Shown: positions 14,747 to 24,323, counted from the stretch's first letter. The stretch: DNA of 64,000 bases from VRUE01 sp963817905 (GCA_963817905.1 CAWFPS010000001.1:245846-309845); one strand, 5' to 3'. Notes: generated by a model from the letters alone, not told the origin. Program-made: numbers and translations.

Positions 14747-15838
14747 TCAGACGGGGGGCGTGGCTTCGGGCGGCTTCGTCACTCCCGGGTTGGGCCAGAG
14801 TAGAAATGCCGCGCCCGCGATCGCGATCCCGATCGCGGTCGCCAGGGCGCGCTGGCCCGCGGCGTGCAGGGCCTTCTCGCCGATCGAGTCAGCGAGCAGC
14901 ACCGCGTAGGTGGTGATCGCGGCGGTGAAGAGCGCGTACTGGACGGTGAGCAGGCCGTAGGCGAAGCCGGTCGCGATCGTCAGGGCGACGGCGAAGGCGA
15001 CGCCGTCTCCCCCCAGCCACTCAGCCAGTGCCGTGGCGACGATCAGGCCGATGGCGGTGCCCACGGCGCGCAGGACCAGGCGGCGGTCGGTCTCCTCCTG
15101 CTCGGGTCGCAGCACGAAGAGGATCGTCAGCGGGATCCAGAAGCCGTGTTCGTGCATGCCGATCAACCAGTAGACCGAGACGCCGGTCGCCAGGGCGGCG
15201 CCGAAGCGCAGTGCGTGGCGGCAGGCAACCGAGCCAAGGTTGAGGTTGGAGCGAAGCGCCCGCATAACGGCGGCCGTGTTCCATGCCTCCTCCCCGCCCT
15301 CCTTGCCCCGGTCGCCGGCAGCCCAGACGCAGAGCGAGAAGACTGACTGCAGCAAGCCGCCCGCAGTGGCGAGCAGCAGCGCCGGCAAGAGGTCGCCCAT
15401 ATCTAGCGGCAGGTCCTGGCAGATCAACAGCGAGAGGGCGACGGAGAGCCCGGCGATCGAGAAGCGCAGCGAGACGGCGAAGCAGTAGCCGGCGGCGGCC
15501 GCGACGATGGCCATCGCGGCGATCGCGCTGAACGGGTTGGCGCCGCTGAGCACGCCGAGGGCGGCGGCAAGCCCGATCGCCGGCGCCGCCGCGGCCTGCC
15601 AAGCGGCGCGGACCCGGGCCGGGGCGTCCATCCCCGGGAAGCCGGCGAGCAGCGCGCCGGTTCCGATCGCGCCCTTGGTCGGGCTTTCCAGGCCCAGCTC
15701 GAGCAGCAGCGCGATCCCCACCGGAATCGCGACCAGGAAGCCCCGTCGCAGCGACGGTCCCGGCTCGCTGGGCCCGATCGCGAGGAGCGGCGAGGCGCGC
15801 AGCCTCTGCCTCGCGCCGCTGGCGTTGAAGAGTTCCAC
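14747..15838 (-). CDS. FUSC-like integral membrane protein
   Basis: A 363-residue protein with about ten membrane helices in two blocks separated by a charged loop (DRGKEGGEEAWN). The second block carries HGFWIPLTILFVLRPEQEETDRR, which matches the FUSC/aromatic acid exporter family signature (FWxxLT...P). Such proteins are thought to export small aromatic acids, but some have no known substrate. Stop is 8 bases from the convergent upstream gene's stop. Confidence 0.75.
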   Translation of the reverse strand: MELFNASGARQRLRASPLLAIGPSEPGPSLRRGFLVAIPVGIALLLELGLESPTKGAIGTGALLAGFPGMDAPARVRAAWQAAAAPAIGLAAALGVLSGANPFSAIAAMAIVAAAAGYCFAVSLRFSIAGLSVALSLLICQDLPLDMGDLLPALLLATAGGLLQSVFSLCVWAAGDRGKEGGEEAWNTAAVMRALRSNLNLGSVACRHALRFGAALATGVSVYWLIGMHEHGFWIPLTILFVLRPEQEETDRRLVLRAVGTAIGLIVATALAEWLGGDGVAFAVALTIATGFAYGLLTVQYALFTAAITTYAVLLADSIGEKALHAAGQRALATAIGIAIAGAAFLLWPNPGVTKPPEATPPV

Positions 15839-15926
15839 CGCGTGCAGTTTCGCCGCGGGCGCGGCGGCAGCCCCGCCAGCCCTCGCGAAGCCTCACCGGG
15901 CACGGGCCCAAGTACCCTGGAGGGCC

Positions 15927-16688
15927 GTGATCCTCGCCGCGTTCAGCAGCGACCCGGCCGCCGGGGTGGGCGTCTTCGCCGCCCTCGCCGCGGGCGTCGT
16001 CTCCTTCCTCTCCCCCTGCGTGCTGCCGCTGGTACCCGGCTACCTCTCCGCGGTCAGCGGCGTCTCGGCCGCGGAGCTGGAGACCGCTGGCTGGCGGCGC
16101 ATCCTCGCGCCGAGCCTCCTCTTCGTCGCCAGCTTCTCGGCGATCTTCGTCGCCGAGGGCCTCACGGCAACCGCTCTCGGCTCGGCATTCCAGGATCACG
16201 AAGAGCTGCTCAGCAAGATCGCCGCGGCGCTGATCGTCGCCATGGGGGTGCTCTTCGTCGCCTCGCTCTTCGTCACCCGCCTCAACCGCGAGTGGCACGT
16301 CGAGGCCCTCCTGGAGCGCGCCGGCAAGGGCGGTCCGATCGTCGCCGGCGCCGCTTTCGCGATCGCCTGGACCCCGTGCATCGGTCCCACCCTGGGCGCG
16401 ATCCTCACCGCCGCCTCGCTCTCGGGGTCCGCTGCCCACGGCGCCCTCCTCCTCCTCGTCTACTCGGCCGGCCTGGCGATCCCGTTCCTGCTCACCGCGA
16501 TCGCCTTCTCGCGGATGACGACCGCCTTCACCGTGGTCAAGCGCCACTACCAGGCGATAGTCGCCACCGGCGGCATGATCCTGATCGCGATGGGCGTACT
16601 GATCTGGACCAACGAGCTGACCCAGCTAAACGCCGAAGCCCAGGCGTGGTTCTCCAACCTCGGCCTCGACTTCTGGAACTGGGTGTAA
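15927..16688 (+). CDS. ccdA: CcdA/DsbD-like thiol-redox membrane protein
   Basis: A 253-residue protein with six membrane helices. The two conserved membrane Cys motifs are FLSPCVLPLVPGYLS and AWTPCIGPTLGAIL. CcdA moves electrons from cytoplasmic thioredoxin across the membrane to extracytoplasmic acceptors for cytochrome c maturation or thiol reduction. GTG at 15927 is the only sensible start; a GGAGGG run sits very close before it. No other cytochrome c biogenesis genes are next to it. Confidence 0.9.
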   Translation: MILAAFSSDPAAGVGVFAALAAGVVSFLSPCVLPLVPGYLSAVSGVSAAELETAGWRRILAPSLLFVASFSAIFVAEGLTATALGSAFQDHEELLSKIAAALIVAMGVLFVASLFVTRLNREWHVEALLERAGKGGPIVAGAAFAIAWTPCIGPTLGAILTAASLSGSAAHGALLLLVYSAGLAIPFLLTAIAFSRMTTAFTVVKRHYQAIVATGGMILIAMGVLIWTNELTQLNAEAQAWFSNLGLDFWNWV

Positions 16689-16739
16689 GGCACACCGGGG
16701 CTGCACTCACCTCCTCTGCGAGGGTCAATGCAGCCCGCG

Positions 16740-17021
16740 TCAGTTGTTGACGACCGGCACCGCGGTTTCGACCTCCTGGCCGATTGCCTCGGTTTCCTCC
16801 AGGCCCTCGCCATCGAGGTCGCGCGAGCAGACGATGCGGAAGCGCCCGGTGCCGATCTCGGCATCCGGCACCACCGGCAGCCCGCGGATCCGATCCCAGC
16901 CCAGCCGTTCAGCCTCGAACGGGTTCATCCGCACCTCGGCCGCCGGGAACGGACAGCTCGAGTTGTGCTGGTCGATCGCCTTGGAGATCGCCTCCAGGTT
17001 CTTCGCCTCGGGAGAAGCCAT
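16740..17021 (-). CDS. Conserved hypothetical protein (93 aa)
   Basis: A 93-residue soluble protein with MNPFEAERLGWDRIRGLPVV and TGRFRIVCSRD segments, the latter with one Cys. No catalytic motif recognised. Divergent from the polymerase IV gene with about 50 bases between starts, and convergent with ccdA. Confidence 0.7.
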   Translation of the reverse strand: MASPEAKNLEAISKAIDQHNSSCPFPAAEVRMNPFEAERLGWDRIRGLPVVPDAEIGTGRFRIVCSRDLDGEGLEETEAIGQEVETAVPVVNN

Positions 17022-17073
17022 CGCTGGAAGTCTAAAACGGAACGCCGTCCCCCACTCTTCCTACCATCGCCAT

Positions 17074-18162
17074 GTGGCCTTCGAGCGGACCGTTGCGCAC
17101 CTCGACATGGACGCCTTCTACGCGTCTGTCGAGCTGCGGCGGCGACCGGAGCTGAAGGGGAAGCCGGTGGTGGTCTGCGGGTCGGGGCCGCGGGCGGTGG
17201 TGACCACGGCCAGCTATGAGGCGCGGCGGCTGGCCGGAATTCACTCGGCCATGCCGGCCGCGGTGGCGCGGCGGCGGTTGCCCGATGCGGTTTACCTGCA
17301 GCCGGACTTCGCTGCCTACCGGGCGGCCTCGGGGACGGTGATGGCGGTGCTTTGCCGCAACGCGGAGACGGTCGAGGTGGTTGGGCTCGACGAGGCCTAC
17401 ATCGACCTGACCGGGCTCTTCTCGCCGAAGGCGACGATGCGGCGGATCGTCAGTGAGATCGGCGAGGAGACCGGGCTGACCTGCTCGGTCGGGATCTCGG
17501 AGAGCCGCATGCTGGCCAAGATCACCAGCGAGCTGGGCAAGCCGGCCGGGCTGGTCGTGCTCTCGCGCGCCGAGGCGCTGGAGCGGTTCTCCGGCGAGTC
17601 GCCCGGCCTGATCCCCGGTATCGGCCCGAAGACCGTCGCCAAGCTCGAGTCGATGGGCATTCGCACCCTGGCCGAGCTGCGTGCGCGGGACCCTGCCGCG
17701 CTGGAGCGCGCCTTTGGGCCGCGCCAGGGGCTCTGGCTGCACCGGCGCGCCCGGTTTCAGGACGAGACGCCGGTGACGACGGAGCGCGAGACCAAGTCGC
17801 AGTCGGCGGAGACGACCTTCGACGTCGATGTGGCCGACAGGGCCGAGATGGAGAGGCATGTCGCCGAGCTGGTCAGGGAGCTCTGTCGGCGCCTGGGCAA
17901 GCGCGAGCTGGCCGGCCGCACGATCGGGATCAAGGTACGGCTCGACGACTGGACCAACGCCAGCCGCTCGCAGACGATCGAGGAGCCGACCAACGACCCG
18001 GCCGTCGTCGCTCCGATCGCCCTCGACCTGCTGCGCGCCTACGACCCGCCCCGGCCGGTGCGGCTGCTCGGCGTGCGGGTCGCATCCTTCGGGACGCCCG
18101 AGGAGACGGTGGAGAGCCCGGCCCCGGTGCGCGACCAGCTCCAGCTTGGCCTCAGCGCCTGA
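17074..18162 (+). CDS. dinB: DNA polymerase IV (Y family)
   Basis: A 362-residue translesion polymerase. Palm motifs are HLDMDAFYASVE and GLDEAYIDLTG (metal-binding acidic residues); helix-hairpin-helix GIGPKTVAKLESMG follows, and the little-finger domain ends with QLQLGLSA, which may be a beta-clamp binding peptide (QLxLG). It copies past damaged bases. GTG at 17074 is chosen; an overlapping ATG is out of frame. Confidence 0.93.
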   Translation: MAFERTVAHLDMDAFYASVELRRRPELKGKPVVVCGSGPRAVVTTASYEARRLAGIHSAMPAAVARRRLPDAVYLQPDFAAYRAASGTVMAVLCRNAETVEVVGLDEAYIDLTGLFSPKATMRRIVSEIGEETGLTCSVGISESRMLAKITSELGKPAGLVVLSRAEALERFSGESPGLIPGIGPKTVAKLESMGIRTLAELRARDPAALERAFGPRQGLWLHRRARFQDETPVTTERETKSQSAETTFDVDVADRAEMERHVAELVRELCRRLGKRELAGRTIGIKVRLDDWTNASRSQTIEEPTNDPAVVAPIALDLLRAYDPPRPVRLLGVRVASFGTPEETVESPAPVRDQLQLGLSA

Positions 18163-18247
18163 GCAGCGGACCGAGGGGGCGCATATGCGCCGCACACTCT
18201 CGTGGGACCTCTCGGAGGCGCTTGCCGCGTGTGCGAAGATTTGACCC

Positions 18248-19681
18248 GTGAGCGCTGACAGGCTGACCGGACTCGACTCCTCTTTCCTGCACATGGAGCG
18301 CGCCGGCGCCCACATGCACGTCGCCTCGACCAGCATCTTCGAGGGACCGGAGCCGGGGATCGGCGAGTTCCGCGATCACATCTCCTCGCGCCTGCACCTG
18401 GTGCCGCGCTTCCGCCAGAAGCTGCGCTTCGTCCCCTTCGGCCAGGGCCGTCCGGTCTGGGTCGACGACCCGCACCTCAACCTCGACTACCACGTGCGCC
18501 AGACCGCGCTGCCCGCGCCCGGCTCCGAGGAGCAGCTGCGCAACCTCGCGGCGCGGATCTTCTCCCAGCAGTTGGACCGCTCCAAGCCGCTCTGGGAGCT
18601 GTGGCTGGTCGAGGGCCTCGAGGGCGACCGCTTCGCGATCGTCGGCAAGAGTCACCACGCACTCGTCGACGGGATCTCCGGCGTCGACATCACCACCGTC
18701 CTCTTCGACACCGAGCAGGAGCCGACCAACCCGCCCGCGCTGCCGCCGAAGTGGGCGCCGCGGCCAGAGCCGACCGATCTCAAACTCCTCGGCGACGCAT
18801 TGCGCGAGCGCGCCACCAGCCCCAACGAGTTCGCCCGCGGGGTGCGTGCGGCATTGCGCGGCCCGCGCCAGGTGCTGCGCGGATTCGGCGACACGAGCAA
18901 GATGATCGGTGCGGGCCTGGCCGCCCCGTCGACTCCCTTCAACGTCGAAATCGGCCCGCACCGCCGGGTCGCATTCGTCCGCAGCGACCTCGGCGCGCTG
19001 AAGCAGATCAAGAACGAGCACGGCGGCACAGTCAACGACGTGATCCTCTCCGTCGTCACCGGCGCGCTCGGCAACTACCTGCGCGCCCGCGGCCACGAGA
19101 CCGAAGGCCTCGAGATGCGGGCGATGGTGCCGGTCAGCGTGCGCGCCGACGAGGAGCGCGGCGCGCTCGGCAACCGCATCTCGGCGATGATGGCGCCGTT
19201 GCCGGTCTGGTGCGAGGAGCCGGTCCGCCGGCTGCACCTGATCACCGAGATCATGGGCGACCTGAAGGGCTCCGGCCAGGCGGTCGGGGCCGAGATCCTC
19301 ACCCGCGTGGTCGACTTCGCGCCGACCACGATCGCCTCCCAGGCGGCCCGCCTGCAGCCCGCCCAGCGCTTCTTCAACCTCGTCGTCACCAACGTGCCCG
19401 GCCCCCAGTTCCCGCTCTTCGTGCTGGGACGGCGGATGGAGTCGATCTTCCCGATGGTGCCGCTGGCCCGCCGCCAGGCGCTCTGCGTCGGGATCATGTC
19501 CTACGACGGCCAGGTCGACTTCGGCCTGATCGGCGACTACGACGCGATGGCCGACCTTGACAGCTTCGGCCTCGACCTCGAGGGCGCGATCGCCGAGATC
19601 GCCGCCGTCACGCCCGGCGTCAGCTCCGCTCAGCGCAGCAACCGGGCCGAGACCCGGAACGGCGCCCTGTCGGTCAAGTAG
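18248..19681 (+). CDS. Wax ester synthase / diacylglycerol acyltransferase
   Basis: A 477-residue WS/DGAT. The condensing motif HHALVDG is at residues 136-142, and the C-terminal signature VVTNVPGPQFPL is present. The enzyme joins acyl-CoA to long-chain alcohols or diacylglycerol to make storage lipid; actinobacteria often have several copies. GTG at 18248 is used. Its 3' end overlaps the convergent metalloprotease gene by about 50 bases. Confidence 0.93.
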   Translation: MSADRLTGLDSSFLHMERAGAHMHVASTSIFEGPEPGIGEFRDHISSRLHLVPRFRQKLRFVPFGQGRPVWVDDPHLNLDYHVRQTALPAPGSEEQLRNLAARIFSQQLDRSKPLWELWLVEGLEGDRFAIVGKSHHALVDGISGVDITTVLFDTEQEPTNPPALPPKWAPRPEPTDLKLLGDALRERATSPNEFARGVRAALRGPRQVLRGFGDTSKMIGAGLAAPSTPFNVEIGPHRRVAFVRSDLGALKQIKNEHGGTVNDVILSVVTGALGNYLRARGHETEGLEMRAMVPVSVRADEERGALGNRISAMMAPLPVWCEEPVRRLHLITEIMGDLKGSGQAVGAEILTRVVDFAPTTIASQAARLQPAQRFFNLVVTNVPGPQFPLFVLGRRMESIFPMVPLARRQALCVGIMSYDGQVDFGLIGDYDAMADLDSFGLDLEGAIAEIAAVTPGVSSAQRSNRAETRNGALSVK

Positions 19682-21000
19682 GACCAGTCGAGCTGGCGGG
19701 CGCTGAAGCCCTCGGCACTGGTGTCGGCATTGACGAGGACCGCGGTGAGCCGCTGGAAGCGGCCGGGGCGGCCCAGGCGCACGACCATGTTGCCGCCGCC
19801 GGGCTTGAAACGCAGGGCGCGAACGACGTGCCCGTGGCGCTCGCTCCCGGTCCTCCCGACCAGGGCCAGGCCGGCGGCGATCCCGCGCGGGGCGGTGGCC
19901 CTGACGACCACGGCCCGCCCACCGCGGGCGTGCATGCGCAGCAGCTGGAAGGTGGTGTGGTTGAGGCCGCGGCTCAGGACCCGACCGTCGAGCGGCAGGC
20001 TGCCCTGCCGCGAGACGTCCGGGTAGGTATCGGCCTCCGGAAAGATCGCGTCGGTGCGCCACTCGGGCAGGTCGCGGGCGAAGCGGGCGAAATCGCGGCT
20101 GAAGTCCGAGGGGCCGGCGGCTTCGATAGCTGAGTTGTAGGCGGAGACCGAGAAGCCGCCCGGCTTGGTGTGCAGCGCCCGCGCCCAGGCGTGGCGCACG
20201 ATCGCCCGCCCGTAGCGGTGCGCCAGCCACTTGTTCCAGACGGCGGAGCCGTACTCCTTGATCGAGTTGGCGGTCAGCGGCGTGTCGTAGCGCTTGACCC
20301 AGCGGCGCACGTAGCGCAGGTAGTCGTCGATGCCGTTGTAGACCTCGTCCTCCATCCAGACCGCGCTGGACTCGGCGAACCAGGCGTCCTGGTAGGCGTC
20401 GTAGCCAAACTGAAGGATGTGGTTGTACTCGTGGGCGATCGTCACCTCGAGGTCGTGCTCGGGCGTGGTGCCGGGAAACTCCCGCGGGTCGTAGTTGTTG
20501 TCGAGCACGAGATATCCGTGCAGGCGGCGCGGCAGCCGGTGCGCCTTGGTCCCCTGGCCGCGGTCGGGCGCCGCGTAGCCGAAGAGGGCGCCGCCGATCT
20601 CGTCCAGGTAAATGTCGGTCTTGCCGCGGCCGCCGCCCTTGCGGCCGTCGGAGCGTGGCTCGCGCCAGCCGAGCTTGCCGTTCTCGATCGAGTGGACGTG
20701 TTCGGCGACCGCCTGCACCCGCCCGACGAAGTCGGGCACGCCGTCGCCGTCGGAGTCGGCGAGGCTGGGCGCGTCGATCCCCTCCGCCACCCAGTGGACG
20801 CAGAAGTGGCGCGTGCAAGCGGGCGAGTGGGGCGCCTCGGGGACGCTGTAGGCGTTGCGGTTGGGGTCGGGGTGGTCGGTGGGCCGGGCCGCCGGCTGGC
20901 GGAACACCCACCGCTCGCCGGCGCTGGCGCTCGCCGGGACGAGCCAGAGCAGCGCAATCGAGGCGAGCGAACCCCCTATCAGCCGCCAACGCGCCCGCAC
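19630..21000 (-). CDS. Secreted putative zinc metalloprotease (HEXXH)
   Basis: A 456-residue exported protein: signal peptide (about 1-28, ending ASASAG), a calcium-binding-like DSDGDGVPDF loop, then HEYNH at residues 190-194 in TIAHEYNHILQFGYDA, a zinc HEXXH motif, followed by the conserved WFAESSAVWMEDEVY with a likely third ligand Glu. The C-terminal third is beta-rich. It resembles the MXAN_6640-type putative metalloprotease group. GTG at 21000 chosen (TTG at 21009 possible). Confidence 0.82.
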   Translation of the reverse strand: MRARWRLIGGSLASIALLWLVPASASAGERWVFRQPAARPTDHPDPNRNAYSVPEAPHSPACTRHFCVHWVAEGIDAPSLADSDGDGVPDFVGRVQAVAEHVHSIENGKLGWREPRSDGRKGGGRGKTDIYLDEIGGALFGYAAPDRGQGTKAHRLPRRLHGYLVLDNNYDPREFPGTTPEHDLEVTIAHEYNHILQFGYDAYQDAWFAESSAVWMEDEVYNGIDDYLRYVRRWVKRYDTPLTANSIKEYGSAVWNKWLAHRYGRAIVRHAWARALHTKPGGFSVSAYNSAIEAAGPSDFSRDFARFARDLPEWRTDAIFPEADTYPDVSRQGSLPLDGRVLSRGLNHTTFQLLRMHARGGRAVVVRATAPRGIAAGLALVGRTGSERHGHVVRALRFKPGGGNMVVRLGRPGRFQRLTAVLVNADTSAEGFSARQLDWSYLTDRAPFRVSARLLR

Positions 21001-21084
21001 GCGGGCCAATCTACAGGCCGCCCAGGCGCGTCCGGTCGTGCCTGGCGGCGATACTTCAGCGGTGACTCCAGCGAGGCACCCCAC

Positions 21085-22755
21085 TTGCGAGTAGCCCTGG
21101 CCCAGATCGACCCCACGGTCGGCGACATCGACGGCAACGCGGCGAAGGTCGCCGAGTGGATCGGGCGAGCCGAGCGCGAGGGCGCCGAGCTGACGATCTT
21201 CCCCGAGCTCTGCATCCCCGGCTACCCGGCCGAGGACCTCTACCTGAAGCGGCACTTCGTCGAGGCCAACCGGCGCGCGGTCGAGGAGCTCGCGCGCGGG
21301 GTCGGCGAGACGGTCGCCCTCGTCGGCTTCGCCGAGCCGGTCCCCGGCGGCGGCGATTTCCGCCACGCCCACAACTCGCTGGCGGTCCTCGCCGGCGGCG
21401 AGGTCCAGTCCGTCTACCGCAAGGGCCGGCTGCCCAACTACGCCGTCTTCGATGAGCAGCGCTACTTCGTCCCGGTCGCCGAGCCGGCGACGGTCGAGGT
21501 CGCCGGAGCCCGGGTGGGATTGACGATTTGCGAGGACGTCTGGGCACCGGGCCCGCCCGCGTCGAGCGAGGTCGAGGCCGGCGCCCGCCTGGTCGCGAAC
21601 CCGTCGGGCTCGCCCTACCACCGCGGCAAGGGCCGCGAGCGGGAAGCGATGTTTGCCGAGCGCGCCCGCGCCTACGGGGCCGCCTTCGCCTTCTGCAACC
21701 TGGTCGGCGGCCAGGACGAGCTCGTCTTCGACGGCCACAGCCTCGTCATCGACGCCGAGGGGAATGTGATCGCCCGCGCCGCCCAGTTCGAGGAGGAGCT
21801 GCTGGTCTGCGAGGTCCCCTCCCCCGCGCCCGCCGCGCCCGCCGCGCCGCTTCCCGACCTGGCCGAGGTCTACGCGGCGCTGACCCTCGGCCTGCGCGAC
21901 TACGTCGTCAAGAACGGCTTCCGCCATGTCGGCGTGGCCCTCTCCGGCGGGATCGACTCGGCCCTCGTCGCCCAGCTCGCGGTCGACGCGCTCGGTCCCG
22001 GACAGGTCAGCTGCGTGGTCATGCCCTCGCCTCATTCGAGCGCTGAAACACAGCAGGACGCCCGGAATATCGCTGCAAACCTCGGTGCCGGGCTGATCGA
22101 GATCCCGATCGAGGCGGCGATGGCCGAGTACGAGCGGGCGCTCCTGCCCGCTTTCGAGGGAGACGCCGCCCCAGGAGGGGAAGAAGAGCCGCTGCCGCGC
22201 GACCCGACCCGGCCCTCCGAGCCCGACCTCGCCGCCGAGAACATTCAGGCGCGGATCCGCGGCAACATGATGATGGCGCTCTCCAACAAGCACGGCTGGC
22301 TGGTCCTGACCACGGGCAACAAGAGCGAGATGTCGGTCGGCTACGCGACCCTCTACGGCGACATGGCCGGCGGCTTCGCGGCGATCAAGGACGTGCCCAA
22401 GACGCTGGTCTACGAACTGGTCCGGCACCGCAACGAGCGCGCCGGGCGCGAGCTGGTCCCGAGTTCGGTGATCGACCGCGCGCCCTCCGCCGAGCTGCGA
22501 CCCGACCAGCTCGACAGCGACTCGCTGCCGCCCTATGAGCTGCTCGATCGCATCCTCGAGTCCTACGTCGAGCGGGACAAGGGCCGCGAGGAGATGATCG
22601 CCGCGGGCATGCCCGCCGGAGTGGTCGACGACGTCGTCCGCATGGTCGACCGCTCGGAGTACAAGCGCCGCCAGGCGGCGCCGGGCATCCGCATCACCCC
22701 CAAGGCGTTCGGCCGCGACCGTCGTCTCCCGATCACGAACAGGTTCGGGGGTTGA
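21085..22755 (+). CDS. nadE: Glutamine-dependent NAD+ synthetase
   Basis: A 556-residue two-domain enzyme. The N-terminal nitrilase-type amidase has the triad contexts FPELCIPGYP (Glu), YRKGRLPNYAVFDEQRYF (Lys) and LTICEDVW (Cys). The C-terminal synthetase has the PP-loop ALSGGIDSAL, and LVLTTGNKSEMSVGY. It converts deamido-NAD, ATP and glutamine to NAD. The frame opens with TTG at 21085, with GAGG eight bases before it; no ATG or GTG fits the conserved N-terminus. Confidence 0.93.
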   Translation: MRVALAQIDPTVGDIDGNAAKVAEWIGRAEREGAELTIFPELCIPGYPAEDLYLKRHFVEANRRAVEELARGVGETVALVGFAEPVPGGGDFRHAHNSLAVLAGGEVQSVYRKGRLPNYAVFDEQRYFVPVAEPATVEVAGARVGLTICEDVWAPGPPASSEVEAGARLVANPSGSPYHRGKGREREAMFAERARAYGAAFAFCNLVGGQDELVFDGHSLVIDAEGNVIARAAQFEEELLVCEVPSPAPAAPAAPLPDLAEVYAALTLGLRDYVVKNGFRHVGVALSGGIDSALVAQLAVDALGPGQVSCVVMPSPHSSAETQQDARNIAANLGAGLIEIPIEAAMAEYERALLPAFEGDAAPGGEEEPLPRDPTRPSEPDLAAENIQARIRGNMMMALSNKHGWLVLTTGNKSEMSVGYATLYGDMAGGFAAIKDVPKTLVYELVRHRNERAGRELVPSSVIDRAPSAELRPDQLDSDSLPPYELLDRILESYVERDKGREEMIAAGMPAGVVDDVVRMVDRSEYKRRQAAPGIRITPKAFGRDRRLPITNRFGG

Positions 22756-22756
22756 G

Positions 22757-22863
22757 CAGGGTCCCGGTAGGGGTCCGCTTAACTTTTGGAGGAGCGGATT
22801 TGGCTCACGCCCAAGCCGGGCTGACCAAAAAGTACAAGACGCTCCACCCCTACCGGGACCCTG
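22757..22863. repeat. Long palindromic repeat, copy 1
   Basis: 18-bp perfect outer arms (22757-22774 with 22846-22863) flank inner partly complementary segments (CTTTTGG and CCAAAAAGT), giving one long hairpin. The inverse complement of the core, including GTGGAGCGTCTTGTACTTTT, recurs at 34028-34145. It lies between the convergent nadE and thioesterase genes and overlaps the thioesterase stop codon, so it may act as a two-way terminator. Confidence 0.85.
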
Positions 22864-23272
22864 CCCCAGGCCCGGACGGGAGCGGCCGGACGGCGATGGT
22901 CATCTGGGCTAGAGCGCAGAGCCTGTCGTCCGCATCCCGGACCTCGGCGTCCCAGACCCAGGTGGTGCGGCCGCGGTGGCGAGCCTTGGCCGTGACCTCG
23001 GCGTGACCCTCTGTGACCGGGCGGATGAAGTTGACGCCGATCGACTGGCCCATCGCGATCATCCCGTCCCCCATTACGGCGAGGGCGGTGGCACGAGAGC
23101 AAATGCTCTCCACCAGGCTCGACATCACGCCTCCATGCAGGAGGCCGTTCGGCTGGCGCAGCTCGTCGCGCAACGGCAGGCGCACCCTGGCGTGATCGGG
23201 GTCGTCGTCGAGCCACTCGGTCCCGACCAGCGCATCGAAGTGGGAGGTCAGCCCCCGCGGATCCTCAGCCAT
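22850..23272 (-). CDS. PaaI-family hotdog thioesterase
   Basis: A 140-residue hotdog-fold protein. The signature NGLLHGGVMSSLVES holds the hotdog helix and the HGG motif typical of PaaI/YdiI acyl-CoA thioesterases; INFIRP-like VNFIRPV follows. It would hydrolyse an acyl- or aryl-CoA. Its last five codons and TAG stop lie in the right arm of the palindromic repeat, so the C-terminus was probably reset by that element. Confidence 0.85.
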   Translation of the reverse strand: MAEDPRGLTSHFDALVGTEWLDDDPDHARVRLPLRDELRQPNGLLHGGVMSSLVESICSRATALAVMGDGMIAMGQSIGVNFIRPVTEGHAEVTAKARHRGRTTWVWDAEVRDADDRLCALAQMTIAVRPLPSGPGAGSR

Positions 23273-23374
23273 CGCCCAACCCTACCCGCGGGGGGCGTGC
23301 CCGACTTTTCCCGTCCATATGGCCGCTTAACGTCAGGCACGCCCTTCCGGGGGGCGGTTGTCGTAGGCTTTCGC

Positions 23375-24322
23375 GTGGTGGGGTTGACGGATGACCAGAA
23401 GGCGATGCTGCGCCTGCTCGCCCAGGGCGAAGCGGGCTACGAGGACATCGCCGCGCTGAAGGGGATCAGCGTCGAGGAGGTGCGCGAGCGGGTGAAGGAG
23501 GCCCTGGCCGAGGTTGAGGAGCCCGAGACGCCCGCGCCGGACGATGAGCAGCCCGCCCCGGCGCCGCCGCCCGTCGAGCCGGCACCCCCGGCCCCCGCCG
23601 CACCGGAAGCGACGCCTGAGCCGCCCACCGAGCCCGCATCGCCACCGGAGCAGAAGCCCGCGCCCGCGCCTGTTCCTGCTTCTGGCGATAGCACCCCCAA
23701 GGCAGGCCCGAAGCGCTCGTCCCAGATTCCCAGCTTCAAGCTGCCCAAGGACCGCGGCGCCCTGATCGGTCTCGGCGCCGGGACGCTGGTGGTCGTGATC
23801 CTCGTCATCGTCCTGATCGTCGGTGGCGGTGGCGGCGGATCGAGCTCCTCCTCGACCACGGCGGAAGGCGGCAAGGCCGAAAACGCCTCGGCCGCGGCGG
23901 AAGACAAGAACCTCACCCAGGCGATCCTCTCGCCCACCGACGGTGGCGACGCCAGCGGCCAGGCGGTCTTCGGCCGGTACAAGAAGAAGATCCTGCTCCA
24001 GGTCACCGCCGAAGGGCTGGAACAGCTGGATAAGGGCCAGATGTACACCGTCTGGCTCTACCGCTCGCCGAAGATCGCCCTGCAGATCGGGGCCAGCCCG
24101 GTCGACGGCTCAGGCAAGCTCGCGGCCCAGTTCGAAATCCCGGCGCAGCTGCTCAACTACGTGGCAAACGGGTCCTTCGACCAAATCGACCTTGCCCGCA
24201 CCGACACCGCCAAGTACAAAGCGGCCTTCACCAAGGCGAAGCGGGAAAGCAAGGTCCCGCCCTACGTCGGCGAAAGCGTTCTGCGCGGCACGATCACCAG
24301 CCCGGCGATCAAGAACCAGTAG
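23375..24322 (+). CDS. Single-span membrane protein with N-terminal HTH-like region (anti-sigma-like)
   Basis: A 315-residue protein. Residues 1-45 look like a sigma-region-4/HTH fragment (MLRLLAQGEAGYEDIAALKG, then SVEEVRERVKEAL), followed by a 90-residue Pro/Ala/Glu linker, one membrane helix (about 130-150), a Gly/Ser linker, and an exterior domain with MYTVWLYRSP that recalls the outer domain of RskA-type anti-sigma factors. This layout suggests a transmembrane regulator, but the family is not certain. GTG 23375 is used; GTG 23378 or TTG 23384 are alternatives. Confidence 0.65.
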   Translation: MVGLTDDQKAMLRLLAQGEAGYEDIAALKGISVEEVRERVKEALAEVEEPETPAPDDEQPAPAPPPVEPAPPAPAAPEATPEPPTEPASPPEQKPAPAPVPASGDSTPKAGPKRSSQIPSFKLPKDRGALIGLGAGTLVVVILVIVLIVGGGGGGSSSSSTTAEGGKAENASAAAEDKNLTQAILSPTDGGDASGQAVFGRYKKKILLQVTAEGLEQLDKGQMYTVWLYRSPKIALQIGASPVDGSGKLAAQFEIPAQLLNYVANGSFDQIDLARTDTAKYKAAFTKAKRESKVPPYVGESVLRGTITSPAIKNQ

Positions 24323-24323
24323 C

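Noticed and set aside
18152..20989. Very long minus-strand open frame (945 codons)
   Set aside because: It is antisense to the WS/DGAT gene and out of frame with the metalloprotease gene; Arg/Pro/Gly-rich translation typical of GC-driven open frames.
22826..22861. Shared peptide LTKKYKTLHPYRD in frames at 22.8 kb and 34.05 kb
   Set aside because: The likeness comes from the palindromic DNA repeat, not from coding sequence; neither frame belongs to the adjacent gene.
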